A DNA stretch of 64,000 nt, taken from assembly GCA_016722065.1 (NCBI GenBank), contig JADKGX010000002.1:868001-932000 (forward strand), written 5' to 3'. Positions 43,191 through 51,710 of this stretch are shown here, in pieces. Positions within the stretch are counted from its first letter, which is position 1. Every line of letters begins with the position of its first letter. The position numbers and the translations under genes were made by a program. The stretch comes from Planctomycetota bacterium. Its GTDB lineage: Bacteria; Planctomycetota; UBA8742; UBA2392. The notes below the pieces were generated by a model. It worked only from the letters and a program-made list of their open reading frames with translations, made no database searches and had not been told where the DNA came from.

Positions 43191-44123
43191 GTGCATCTTG
43201 TCTGGAGTAAACTGCCAGTCTTTCATCTGCCGATGCCAAGCCCGCGCTCGCGGCATTGTCTGGCCTATGACACGGCGGTGAGGGCACCGGTTCTGTTTGG
43301 CGGACTGGCCGGCGCCGACGAACTCACCCCGCGAAACGACACCTGGCAACTCGACGACCTGAAGTGGCGGCGCATCGGCCTCAAGGGCGAAGTACCAATC
43401 GCAAGGCAACGCGCCAAGATGGTGTTTGATGAACAACGCGGCTTCAGCGTGCTGTTCGGCGGGCAAGGCAAGACCATGCGGAACTGGCCGCTGCTGGCCG
43501 ATACGTGGTTGCTTGAATCGGGTGTCTGGCGGCAGGTCTCCAAGGGCGACAAGCCGCCGCCGCGCTGTGCTCATGGACTGGCCTACGATCATGCGGGCCA
43601 GCAGACGGTGCTGTTCGGCGGTGCGTCCAAGGGCAACTTGCCGCTGGGCGATACCTGGGTGTTTGACGGTGACGGCTGGCGCAAGTTGGAAATCCCCGGC
43701 CCCGCCCCGCGCCAGTACGCAGAGTTCACCTGGGACGCCAACCTTGGCGGCTGCGTACTGTACGGCGGCTGCGTTGATGACCTGGGCAATCACCCTTACA
43801 CCGATTGCTGGCTGTTTCGCGGGAATCAATGGCAGCAGATTGCCGCCGCCAGCGGGTTTCTTGTCCGTGACGATGGCGGCATGTGTTTCTTTCCAGGCCT
43901 GAACGCGACGTTGCTGCTGGCGGGCAACAAATCCAACGCTTCCCTGGCCTGGTTGGCGGCCGATGGCTGGAAGGTCATCGCCGACACCAACCCGCCCCTG
44001 CCGCGCCAGTGCGCGGCCTCCTGTTACTGGCCGGAAAAGCAGGGGTTGCTGGTCCATGGCGGCGAAGTGGGCCACGACCAACGGCAGTTTGCGGATTCCT
44101 ATCTGCTAACGTTGCAGACCTAG
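43191..44123 (+). CDS. Kelch-repeat beta-propeller protein
   Basis: 310 aa from a GTG behind GGAGG (spacing 4); the ATG at 43233 is an alternative. Five or six kelch-type blades repeat the pattern R.AHGLAYD..GQQTVLFGG....GDTWVFDGDGW, for example PVLFGGLAG..NDTWQLDDLKW, SVLFGGQG..ADTWLLESGVW and CVLYGGCVD..TDCWLFRGNQW. No signal peptide is evident, so it may act in the cytoplasm as a protein-binding propeller. Its stop overlaps that of the convergent sigma-factor gene by 4 bases. The long open frame upstream is antisense to the kinase and is not part of the gene. Confidence 0.8.
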   Translation: MHLVWSKLPVFHLPMPSPRSRHCLAYDTAVRAPVLFGGLAGADELTPRNDTWQLDDLKWRRIGLKGEVPIARQRAKMVFDEQRGFSVLFGGQGKTMRNWPLLADTWLLESGVWRQVSKGDKPPPRCAHGLAYDHAGQQTVLFGGASKGNLPLGDTWVFDGDGWRKLEIPGPAPRQYAEFTWDANLGGCVLYGGCVDDLGNHPYTDCWLFRGNQWQQIAAASGFLVRDDGGMCFFPGLNATLLLAGNKSNASLAWLAADGWKVIADTNPPLPRQCAASCYWPEKQGLLVHGGEVGHDQRQFADSYLLTLQT

Positions 44124-44872
44124 CGCACGCTGCGGGCAGTTTTTTGCAGCTTGCCGTAGTCGCGCCGCGTGGCTTCGTCCTTGAGGTAGATATCGCTCAG
44201 GGCTGCGTCAAAGGCGTCGTCGTCGGCTGCGGTCAGCCCGCTTACTGTGAACTCGCCTTTTTCATCGTCGGTCCAACTGTAGCCCAGCACGGCCTGCTTT
44301 ACGGCCTCGCGAATGCTGTCGCGCACGCGCTTGAGATAGCGGCTGACGCTGGCCTCGGAGATGCCCAGCATGTTGGAGATATCCTTGCCCTGCAAGCCGC
44401 GCGTAAGGCGCAGGCGGAAGCATTCGAACTCGGTGAATTCTGCGGTTTTTTCGACTTCCTTCAGCGCGCGGTACACCTTGGCCCGAAACACCGCTGCCTC
44501 AAACTCCACGTCTGGCGCGGCTTCCTTGCTGACCTCGTAAATCGTGTCGTCCAGGCTCATGGGCTTGTGGCCGCCGCCGCGCTTTTGGGCGTTGCGGCTG
44601 GTCAGTTCGCTGTACACCACATGCTTGGCAATGGCGTACAGCCAGGTGCTGAACTTGACGCCACGGTTGGGGTCAAACTTGGCGATTTCCTGGTACACCC
44701 GCGCCAGCGTTTCCTGGCTGACATCCTTGATCGTTTCCTGGCCAAAGTAGCGGCTGGCGATGCTGCCAATCAGCCTTTCAATGCTGGGGCCGAAGACTTC
44801 CCACATTTCATACCAGGCCGCGGCATCGGCCTTTTTCAAGCGACCCAGCAGGTCGGTATTGATCGAGATCAA
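44120..44872 (-). CDS. ECF-type RNA polymerase sigma factor
   Basis: 250 aa. The start chosen is TTG (44872), 8 bases after AGGGGG, giving LISINTDLLGRLKKADAAAW; ATG at 44929 is possible but lacks an SD. Region 2: IGSIASRYFGQETIKDVSQE then TLARVYQEIAKFD and FSTWLYAIAKHVVYSELTSR. Region 4: FECFRLRLTRGLQGKDISNM then LGISEASVSRYLKRVRDSI, a full HTH. About 60 residues after region 4 are acidic and unusual for an ECF factor. It is divergent from the FHA gene, so a shared promoter region of under 190 bases lies between them; no anti-sigma gene is evident next to it. Confidence 0.85.
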   Translation of the reverse strand: MISINTDLLGRLKKADAAAWYEMWEVFGPSIERLIGSIASRYFGQETIKDVSQETLARVYQEIAKFDPNRGVKFSTWLYAIAKHVVYSELTSRNAQKRGGGHKPMSLDDTIYEVSKEAAPDVEFEAAVFRAKVYRALKEVEKTAEFTEFECFRLRLTRGLQGKDISNMLGISEASVSRYLKRVRDSIREAVKQAVLGYSWTDDEKGEFTVSGLTAADDDAFDAALSDIYLKDEATRRDYGKLQKTARSVR

Positions 44873-45058
44873 GCGAGTTCCCCCTGGCGGTGATTGCAGA
44901 TCAGGCCCCTCGGGTTTCAGCCTGCCCATGGCCAGCATAGGCCGGCGCCGCGAAAAAGCGAAACGCACAACCGGCGCGGGCGATTGCCGCATTCGCTTTT
45001 TCGTGCCACGGCGTGGTCGTGTATCCAAAAACGCGCCACGGCCCGCTACACTCCCGCC

Positions 45059-47710
45059 ATGAGACTTTCCATCAAGACGCCCACCCGCGAGTTTGAATAC
45101 TCGGCCCGCGACGGCGCCAGCAGCATTGTGATTGGCAACCGCAGCTACGACGACATCTGCATCAGCGATGACTCGGCGCTTTCCGGCCCCCATGTGCGGC
45201 TGGAGCAATTCATCGGACGCTGGTCCTTCAGCGACCAATTCAGCAATGCCGGTACCCTGCACAACGGAACGAAGAAGAGCAGCGGCGAATTGGCCGTTGG
45301 CGACGTGCTGACCCTGGGCGCCACCAGCGTCACGATTGCAGCCTTGACGGCCGACGCCGCAGCAGCCGCCCCAGCCACCCATGCCGGCATTACGCCACAC
45401 CCACCCGGGCTGTCTGCGACGCCGACTGCCAGTGACCCGCTGGCCGCAGGCACCGCTTCAACGGACTTTGCGGCCAATGCCAGCACGGCCTTTGATGCCG
45501 CACCCAGGGAACCCGAGGCACTTTCCACCACTAAACTGGAAGCGTTCCTGTTTCAGGCGCTGGTAGTAGCCGCGCGGCGAGAGGATGGACTGGACCTCAA
45601 GGACCCCGAGGCCATGGGCGAGTACCGCAACCTGGCCGCCCAGGCCGTGCGCAACACAACTCCCCAGCGCATCATGTTCGTGTACGTGCCGCTGCTGCTT
45701 ACCGGCGAGGCCTTGAACTTTGACATTGAAGACGAAATCAAAGGCGAACTGGAGGCCGACGCCGGAGATATCAATGGCAGCCTGATTGAAATCTACAACT
45801 TTCTGCTGGCGGAAGGTTCGCGCCTGGCCGGGCACGACCTATCAACGGAACCGCTGGCACGCGAACGCCTGGCCGATGCCGCCAGTGACGCAGCCAATGC
45901 GCTGCACACCGCCGACACGGCCGAGGTTCACGTGCCATGGCTGAGTGCCACCAGCACAGGCCCGGTGCACCTGTGCATCTGCCTGGGCAAAATGGACGGC
46001 AGCTATCACGTGGCCGCCACGCGCAATCCCCCCGGCATGCCCACGCCACCCGCACCGGTGGACATGCCCGCTGACGCCGCACTTGGGGCAACTGCCGGCG
46101 CCGTGAACAGCAGCGCGCCAGCCGGCCGCCAGGCCAACGACGTTTTCGTGCAGCGCGTGGCGGACTTTCTGTTTCGTGATTTCCAGAACCAGTATGACCT
46201 GGATATCCGCAACGACCCCAGTGCCTCCAAGCGCGTTCAAGAGGCCGCTAACAAAGCCGTGATCGAACTGGAGACCGCAAAAACAACACAGGTGAGCCTG
46301 CCGTTTCTGGCCGCGGATGCGACGGGGCCAAAACACCTGCAGGTCGAGGTTCAGCGCCGCCACTTGCACGAACGGGCCGAAAGCGAACAAGCCCCCCACC
46401 GCACAGAACCGGCGCCGCGCAATGGGTCCAGCAGCGCGAACAAGAAGAACAATGTGGTAGCAACCATCATTGTCATCAGCATCATGGTGCTGGCCGTTGG
46501 CGGTGCGGTGATCGCAGTTGTCATGGACGAACTTTCGTCAGACAACTCCCAGGCCGAATTTGAAGCCAAGTTCGAGCAGCAGGCTGCCAAGCTCAAGGCC
46601 GCAGAAGACATGCGCAAAGCCCTGCGCGAGGCCACACGCAACGACAGCCCGATGCCCCCCGAGGAACAGCTGCGGCTGGTCAAGCAGATGCAGACCAGCG
46701 CCAAGGCATCCGGTATCGGCCTGGAATCCGAGTTCAGCAACGCGATCACTTCACTGCAAAGCCGCATCTATGCCACGCTGGCCAAGCGCTACAACGCCGT
46801 GGCCCTGGACGTGCGCCTGGCCCTGGACGCGGGCAAGATCGTGGATGCCGACAAGAAGCGCGCCGAGTTCATGGCCTACATTGAGGCCGACGAACTGCGG
46901 GCAGCACCGGCAAAGACCCTGCAGATTGCAAAGTGGAACCAGGAACGCATTGAGGAAATCACCCAGGACAACAAGACACTGATCGCCGACAAATTTGAAT
47001 CCGCCGACCAGGCACTGGAGTTGCAGGACTACGCAACCGCAGCAGACGAGATTGGCGCGATTGCCGATGGCGCGGTCCTGCAAGGCACCCAGCGCGTGTG
47101 GCTGCAGACCGAACAGAAAACCTGGCTGGCTGCGGCCAGGCGGCAGGCCAAGGGCGAGATCGACCCGCCGCTGAAGCGCCGGCCCGCGCCGCCCAAGCTT
47201 CCATCATTTCCGCGCAACGATCTGCTGCCCCTGGGCGGCACCACGATCGCGCGACACTTGAGCGCCCTGAACCAGCGCGTTACCACACTTATGCGCGAAG
47301 GCAAAATGAAGGAAGTGCCCACCACCTATCGCGGCGGCAAGGCCGTGGCCAACGGCAATGCGCGCAACTCCATGCTTCGGCTGGTGGTGTCCAGGCGCTT
47401 CATGAAATCCGACAACGTCGAAGAGACGATGGACTATGAAGTCACGGCCATGCTGTCCAACCTGCCCGACGACGCGCAACTGGGCCTGTTGTGGGCCGCA
47501 CCGGACAAAACTGTGGCCGACTGGCTGGGCATCATGCACTTCTGTTTTGATCGCGGTCTGCTGGACAAAGCAGGCGAGGCGGCCTTGCAGGTGCGTTGGG
47601 CCGACCCCGAACACCAGCGCGACCTGGATGAATTGCTGGCCGCGAAATGGGCCAAGCCGATTCCCACCGGCGGCTTTCCAGAGCGCGACGGCAAAGTGGT
47701 GCCGGAGTAG
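45059..47710 (+). CDS. FHA-domain membrane protein with three DnaK-lobe-like repeats
   Basis: 883 aa. N-terminal FHA domain (about 1-98; IVIGNRSYDDICISDDSALS, GPHVRLEQ, NAGTLHNGT) for phosphothreonine binding. Residues 362-435 match the IIB lobe of DnaK almost continuously: YDLDIRNDPSASKRVQEAAN then KAVIELETAKTTQVSLPFLA and ADATGPKHLQVEVQR. E. coli DnaK has [20 protein letters not shown] and ADATGPKHMNIKVTR. Two diverged copies precede it (159-224 with LDLKDPEAM; 238-311 with TSTGPVHLCICL). A TM helix near 463-488 is followed by a coiled coil and an unknown C-domain. No ATPase core of Hsp70 is present. It is divergent from a sigma factor and near a Ser/Thr kinase. Confidence 0.82.
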   Translation: MRLSIKTPTREFEYSARDGASSIVIGNRSYDDICISDDSALSGPHVRLEQFIGRWSFSDQFSNAGTLHNGTKKSSGELAVGDVLTLGATSVTIAALTADAAAAAPATHAGITPHPPGLSATPTASDPLAAGTASTDFAANASTAFDAAPREPEALSTTKLEAFLFQALVVAARREDGLDLKDPEAMGEYRNLAAQAVRNTTPQRIMFVYVPLLLTGEALNFDIEDEIKGELEADAGDINGSLIEIYNFLLAEGSRLAGHDLSTEPLARERLADAASDAANALHTADTAEVHVPWLSATSTGPVHLCICLGKMDGSYHVAATRNPPGMPTPPAPVDMPADAALGATAGAVNSSAPAGRQANDVFVQRVADFLFRDFQNQYDLDIRNDPSASKRVQEAANKAVIELETAKTTQVSLPFLAADATGPKHLQVEVQRRHLHERAESEQAPHRTEPAPRNGSSSANKKNNVVATIIVISIMVLAVGGAVIAVVMDELSSDNSQAEFEAKFEQQAAKLKAAEDMRKALREATRNDSPMPPEEQLRLVKQMQTSAKASGIGLESEFSNAITSLQSRIYATLAKRYNAVALDVRLALDAGKIVDADKKRAEFMAYIEADELRAAPAKTLQIAKWNQERIEEITQDNKTLIADKFESADQALELQDYATAADEIGAIADGAVLQGTQRVWLQTEQKTWLAAARRQAKGEIDPPLKRRPAPPKLPSFPRNDLLPLGGTTIARHLSALNQRVTTLMREGKMKEVPTTYRGGKAVANGNARNSMLRLVVSRRFMKSDNVEETMDYEVTAMLSNLPDDAQLGLLWAAPDKTVADWLGIMHFCFDRGLLDKAGEAALQVRWADPEHQRDLDELLAAKWAKPIPTGGFPERDGKVVPE

Positions 47711-47714
47711 TTTG

Positions 47715-48092
47715 ATGAAGACGTTTCGGGAAAAGCTGGAAGTTTCGATGCGGCTGATCGAAAAATCCGGCGTGAAGTATTGGGGAGCTGGAACTCCGCT
47801 ACACCGGCTGGCATGGAAGTTGGGCATTCCGATCCCGCCTCCGCCTTTGGCTGGTTTCTGGACGAATGCGGCTTTTTTTGGAGGCTACTTCTCGGTTTTT
47901 TTTGGCGTGATCACGCACCTCGTCATCTTGTTCGTTGAAGAACGACCGCGGTCTGTGACGGAGTCTGTGCTTGTGGCTGCTCTCGCTGGAGTGCTGTTTG
48001 GCGCCTGGATGGGCTTTTTCCAATGGCGCGTCGCGATCAAACACCGTTTGCCGATGTGGTCCGAAATCGATTGGGACGACCCGACGAACTAG
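47715..48092 (+). CDS. Small membrane protein, DUF6404-like
   Basis: 125 aa from MKTFREKLEVSMRLIEKSG, starting 4 bases after the FHA gene stop. The opening pattern (helix, then TPLHRLAWKLGIPIPPPPLA) and two TM helices (FFGGYFSVFFGVITHLVILF and VLVAALAGVLFGAWMGFFQW) resemble the DUF6404 family of small inner-membrane proteins. The role is unknown. Codon and base use are less GC-rich than in neighbouring genes, which may point to a later arrival. Confidence 0.65.
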   Translation: MKTFREKLEVSMRLIEKSGVKYWGAGTPLHRLAWKLGIPIPPPPLAGFWTNAAFFGGYFSVFFGVITHLVILFVEERPRSVTESVLVAALAGVLFGAWMGFFQWRVAIKHRLPMWSEIDWDDPTN

Positions 48093-48142
48093 TCAATCCC
48101 GTCTGACAGCGTTCCAGAGCGCGACGGGCGCGGGGTGCAGAA

Positions 48143-48559
48143 ATGACTGATCCAGACACTGAAGCAACTCGCATTGAGCCCTTGCTCAACGTCTCCGACA
48201 TTCGCGCTTCGGTGCGGTTCTATGTTGACGGGCTGGGCTTCCGCATCGTCAACCGCTGGGAGGTGAGCGGCGAACTGCGTTGGGCTCGCATGGAGTATGG
48301 CGACGCGGCGCTGATGATCCAACAGCTGCCAATCCAAGGCGCTGATGCCTGGCGGCCGGTGGGCGCGGTGGGACAAGGGATCACACTTTGCCTGATGTGC
48401 ACGGATGCGCGCCGCGTGTATCACAGCGTCATTGACAGAGGACTTCAACCGCGACCGCCGTATGTTGGAAACGGCCTGTGGGTCACTTCGCTGACTGACC
48501 CGGACGGTTACCGCCTGGATTTCGAGAGTCCCGCCGACTCGACCACGAGTTCGACCTAG
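48143..48559 (+). CDS. VOC-family (glyoxalase/bleomycin-resistance-like) protein
   Basis: 138 aa. The single VOC module has the expected order: LLNVSDIRASVRFYVDGLGF, then ELRWARMEYGDAALMIQQLP, GITLCLMCTDARRVYHSVID and DPDGYRLDFESP, where the Glu near the end is the usual metal-ligand position. These small proteins dimerise and act as metal-dependent lyases, isomerases or drug-binding proteins. The substrate is unknown. Its stop overlaps that of the convergent PAP2 gene by 4 bases. Confidence 0.85.
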   Translation: MTDPDTEATRIEPLLNVSDIRASVRFYVDGLGFRIVNRWEVSGELRWARMEYGDAALMIQQLPIQGADAWRPVGAVGQGITLCLMCTDARRVYHSVIDRGLQPRPPYVGNGLWVTSLTDPDGYRLDFESPADSTTSST

Positions 48560-49725
48560 CTTGAAGAGACTTGCCGTTCCCGAACAGCCCCGGCGCGCTT
48601 GTCCCACCATTGGCGCAGCGGCTTGGCTGCCCACCAGGCAAAAATGGCCAGCAGGTGCCCCGCGATGATGTCGGGTATGTAGTGATAGCCACCGTAAAAC
48701 GTGCTGATGTACACCCCAATCGCAACCGGCAGATATACCCAGAACAACGGCCGGATGCCCCGATAGCTGGCAATCAGAAACAGCGTCGTCCAGGCCGTGT
48801 GCAGGCTTGGAAAACAATCCCGGTTGCGATCTTTGATGTTGTCCATGAAGGCCAACGCGCCCTGGCTGGCTTCCAGCCAACGGTCCTCAAACACATACTT
48901 GGGCCCCACAACCGGCACGATCACATAGCCGATGTAGGCCAGCGCGCCAGTAATCGCCAGCGCACCCATGAAGCGGTTGAAGTGTTCCCGACGCCCCAGA
49001 AACCACAGCGCCATGGCCAGCGCCGGCGCCGCATACACGTAACTGATGTAGCAAGCCTCGTGGATGTCGATCTGCTGCAGCCCGAACAGGCCGATGAAAT
49101 CCGTGATCCATTGCTGGTGCATGAACTTGCGCACCATGGCGGCACTGAGGTCGCCCAGCACGGCGTACTCAAACTGCGCCATTTGCCGGTCGTACAGCGT
49201 GTCCCCGCGAATGGCGGGAATCAGCTTCTTGTTCATTTCATAGACGCCCATGCAGGCCAGAAACGGCACATAGGCACGCAACCCGCCAAAACCCCAAAGA
49301 ACTGTGTTTTTGAGCCGCGCAGCAGGCGTTGCGGCCTGGCCCCACACGCCACGCATGATCTGCATGGCTGCCCCCTTGCCCGCCAGGGGCATGGCGGCAA
49401 TCAGCAGCAGAAACACCGTGCCCAGCAGGCACCACAACACAAACATCCACATCGTGCCATGGCCGTGAAAGTTGTAGGTGAAGCCGGCCCACAGGCGCTC
49501 AAACCCCGGGCCGCCCTCAATCAGCGCATAGCTGACCAGAAACAGCAGCAGCAGGCCCAACACGATCGCTTCTTCAAACCGGAACACGCGAAACAAGACA
49601 CGCCACCAGGCCGTGCTTGGCGCTGTTTCTGCCCAGGCTGGCGCGCCCGGTGCCGCGACCACAACGCCGGTGTGGGTTCCGGTATCGGGCGCAGGAGTCT
49701 GCAGGGTGGAAGGCGAAACGGTCAT
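48556..49725 (-). CDS. PAP2-family membrane phosphatase/transferase (Aur1-like)
   Basis: 389 aa from MTVSPSTLQTPAPD; a start 42 bases earlier is possible. Several TM helices (AIVLGLLLLFLVSYALIEGG, LGTVFLLLIAAMPLAGKGA, LAITGALAYIGYVIVPVVGP). The C-terminal half has PAP2 phosphatase motifs: RDCFPSLHTAWTTLFLIASY and STFYGGYHYIPDIIAGHLLA, with the two catalytic His in SLH and H-x4-D/G order, as in inositol-phosphorylceramide synthase-like enzymes. It probably acts on lipid phosphates or head-group transfer at the outer face of the cytoplasmic membrane. Confidence 0.82.
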   Translation of the reverse strand: MTVSPSTLQTPAPDTGTHTGVVVAAPGAPAWAETAPSTAWWRVLFRVFRFEEAIVLGLLLLFLVSYALIEGGPGFERLWAGFTYNFHGHGTMWMFVLWCLLGTVFLLLIAAMPLAGKGAAMQIMRGVWGQAATPAARLKNTVLWGFGGLRAYVPFLACMGVYEMNKKLIPAIRGDTLYDRQMAQFEYAVLGDLSAAMVRKFMHQQWITDFIGLFGLQQIDIHEACYISYVYAAPALAMALWFLGRREHFNRFMGALAITGALAYIGYVIVPVVGPKYVFEDRWLEASQGALAFMDNIKDRNRDCFPSLHTAWTTLFLIASYRGIRPLFWVYLPVAIGVYISTFYGGYHYIPDIIAGHLLAIFAWWAAKPLRQWWDKRAGAVRERQVSSS

Positions 49726-49983
49726 GGAACCTGTCAGTGTATGCGCGACTACCAACGCGGCGGACACAAATTTTCACCGTGACGTCACCAAACCCAAACC
49801 GGATCTTCGTGCGGCGTGCATGGTTGCGTGAGACTTGAACTCTTCGAACTGCGGTGCGTTAGCAATTCGTCACTCCGTCCACCAGTACCTGAAGTCACTT
49901 GGTTGCCAACATCGCCCGGAGCGTCTTGGGGAGAAGCTATGATGCAGCTAGTATGCACCACCAGCAGGGGCGAGGGCGTGGCC

Positions 49984-50406
49984 ATGAACGAGGAAGCACG
50001 ATCCCAGCGTGTCCGGGAAATCAACCCGGATGAACTGGATTTCGACAACGCCACCACGTCGGGTAAGTTCGACTTTGACGCCGAAGAACGCCGCCGTTAC
50101 CAGCGCGCGCTGCTGGAAGTGCCGATTGCCATCAAGCTGCTGGGCGACGCTGACCGTGAACTGTGCAAGGGCAAAGCCGTGCTGCGCGACCTCAGCCTCG
50201 ACGGCGCGTTTCTGGCTGGCATCGAAATCGAAAGCACAAGCGAAGGCGTGGCCCCCGAAGAAATCGGCGAGTTCAAGCGCATCCAGTTCGTGATCATGGA
50301 CGGGCCCTTCAAGGGCGTGGAAGCCGCAGCGCGCCCCGTTCGCGTTGGACTGCGGGCCGGCGGCGTAGGTGTGAAGCTGGAAGCCGGATTCTCGTTTGCC
50401 GTCTAG
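49984..50406 (+). CDS. PilZ-domain-like protein
   Basis: 140 aa from MNEEARSQRVREINPDELDF. The N-terminus is acidic. It then shows the PilZ pattern: an RxxxR-type motif in EERRRYQRALLEVPIAIKL and DLSLDGAFL (D/N-x-S-x-x-G), the c-di-GMP-binding signature, followed by a beta barrel (FKRIQFVIMDGPFKGVEAAA, RVGLRAGGVGVKLEAGF). It may relay c-di-GMP level to motility or surface functions. No cyclase or flagellar gene lies nearby. Confidence 0.72.
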   Translation: MNEEARSQRVREINPDELDFDNATTSGKFDFDAEERRRYQRALLEVPIAIKLLGDADRELCKGKAVLRDLSLDGAFLAGIEIESTSEGVAPEEIGEFKRIQFVIMDGPFKGVEAAARPVRVGLRAGGVGVKLEAGFSFAV

Positions 50407-50418
50407 GCGGCGCGGCCG

Positions 50419-51582
50419 CTACTTCGTGCCCGCTGCAATCTTATCTAGCCATTTCTTTGGCAGCGCACTGACCGGCCGAATGTAGCCCAGGCTTTCCATC
50501 GTGTCCGGGTCGTGCAGAGCCTCGGTAGGAATTCCCACGTATTCCAGTTTCGCGTTCAGGGCCGTGCCGCCGCTGTTGCCAGCGCTGATCAGGCAATCAC
50601 TCTTCAGCCATTGCAGCACGCCTTTGCGCTCCACAAAGCCGCTGACAATGCCGCGCGTCAGGCTGATGCTGCACAGCGTGCGTGGCCCGCCAATGGCGGG
50701 GTACCCCAGGCAGCGCAGGTCTTCGTCAAGTTCCGGTTCCACCGCGGCCATGGGCAGCCACGTGAAGTTGGGCTTTTCCAGCGGCTGGCCATCGATATCG
50801 GCCACAACCTGCAACAGGGCGACATCCAGGTTCTTGTCGGCCTCTACCAGTTTGGCGATGTGGGTTTGCTCGGCCACGTTGCGGGCGCTGCGCGTGAAGC
50901 TGACATAGATGCCCTCGGTTTGCAGGCCGCCTTGCTCGTCTTCCAGCACGTGGCGGCAAGTCACGATCAAGCCGGCGGGCGTCACCATGGTGCCTGACCC
51001 GCTGCTGGTTTCCGTATCGAGCCGCACGCAGGCATCCATCGCGCGCCGAAGCGGTGTAAGCCCGGCTGCATCATGAAACGGCGGCAGCCCGCCCTTGGCT
51101 GCCTCGGGCGGTTTGTCAAAGCTCAGCAGCAGCTTGAAGGACAGTTCCTCGCCTTCCTCGGGTGAAAGGGACCCGGCGTAGATCCACCACCTGCCAGGGG
51201 CCAGGGCCGGGTCGGTTGTGTCGCTCAGGGTGATCGTCTCGTTCACACGGGCCGTTGCGCTTTCCAGGACGGCACGTTCTTCAAGGTCTGCGTAATCCTT
51301 GGCCTTGCGGTCACGCACCAGAAACAGGTCGACGTCTGCGTTGGCATCGCGCGTAGCCAGGTACATGCTTTTGGCCTCGCGCGGCACTTCCAGGCTGAAC
51401 CCCTGCAGAATGGCCGTATCGCTGGGCAGGTTGACTTCGGCCGCCACACTCGGCTTCAAATCCAGTACCCCAGGGGCCAGCTTGACTTCCGCGGTCTCGG
51501 TCGCGGGGTCCTGCAACGCAATCACGACGGGCGAAATCGCAAGTGTTGCCACCAGGGCAAGCAGCCAACGTTGGGCGGGCAT
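50419..51582 (-). CDS. Secreted trypsin-like serine protease (S1-type)
   Basis: 387 aa from MPAQRWLLALVATLAISPVV, chosen because GAGGA is spaced correctly ahead of this ATG. A PPC-like beta segment (about 50-160) precedes the protease domain: SSGSGTMVTPAGLIVTCRHV (His211), NLDVALLQV (Asp253) and ISAGNSGGTALN (Ser337), a complete catalytic triad in HtrA/DegP-like order. There is no PDZ domain. It ends in a Trp/Lys-rich helix. It is probably periplasmic or extracellular. The convergent PilZ-like gene ends 12 bases away. Confidence 0.85.
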   Translation of the reverse strand: MPAQRWLLALVATLAISPVVIALQDPATETAEVKLAPGVLDLKPSVAAEVNLPSDTAILQGFSLEVPREAKSMYLATRDANADVDLFLVRDRKAKDYADLEERAVLESATARVNETITLSDTTDPALAPGRWWIYAGSLSPEEGEELSFKLLLSFDKPPEAAKGGLPPFHDAAGLTPLRRAMDACVRLDTETSSGSGTMVTPAGLIVTCRHVLEDEQGGLQTEGIYVSFTRSARNVAEQTHIAKLVEADKNLDVALLQVVADIDGQPLEKPNFTWLPMAAVEPELDEDLRCLGYPAIGGPRTLCSISLTRGIVSGFVERKGVLQWLKSDCLISAGNSGGTALNAKLEYVGIPTEALHDPDTMESLGYIRPVSALPKKWLDKIAAGTK

Positions 51583-51710
51583 AGGCATCCTCGTGTTCGG
51601 GTCGCAAAGTGTACGCGGTGGCGCGGGCAATCGCGAGACCGTCGCGGTGGTCGTTGCCATTGCGCACTGGGCGGCCTAGTCTTGGCAGTTGTCGCCCCAC
51701 CGGAGGCCTG

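Noticed and set aside
49795..49865. tRNA-like stretch (GAGACTTGAACTC, TTAGCAATTC and CCACC ends, read on the minus strand)
   Set aside because: No acceptor stem can be paired, the T-stem has only three good pairs and there is no anticodon arm. At most a relic.
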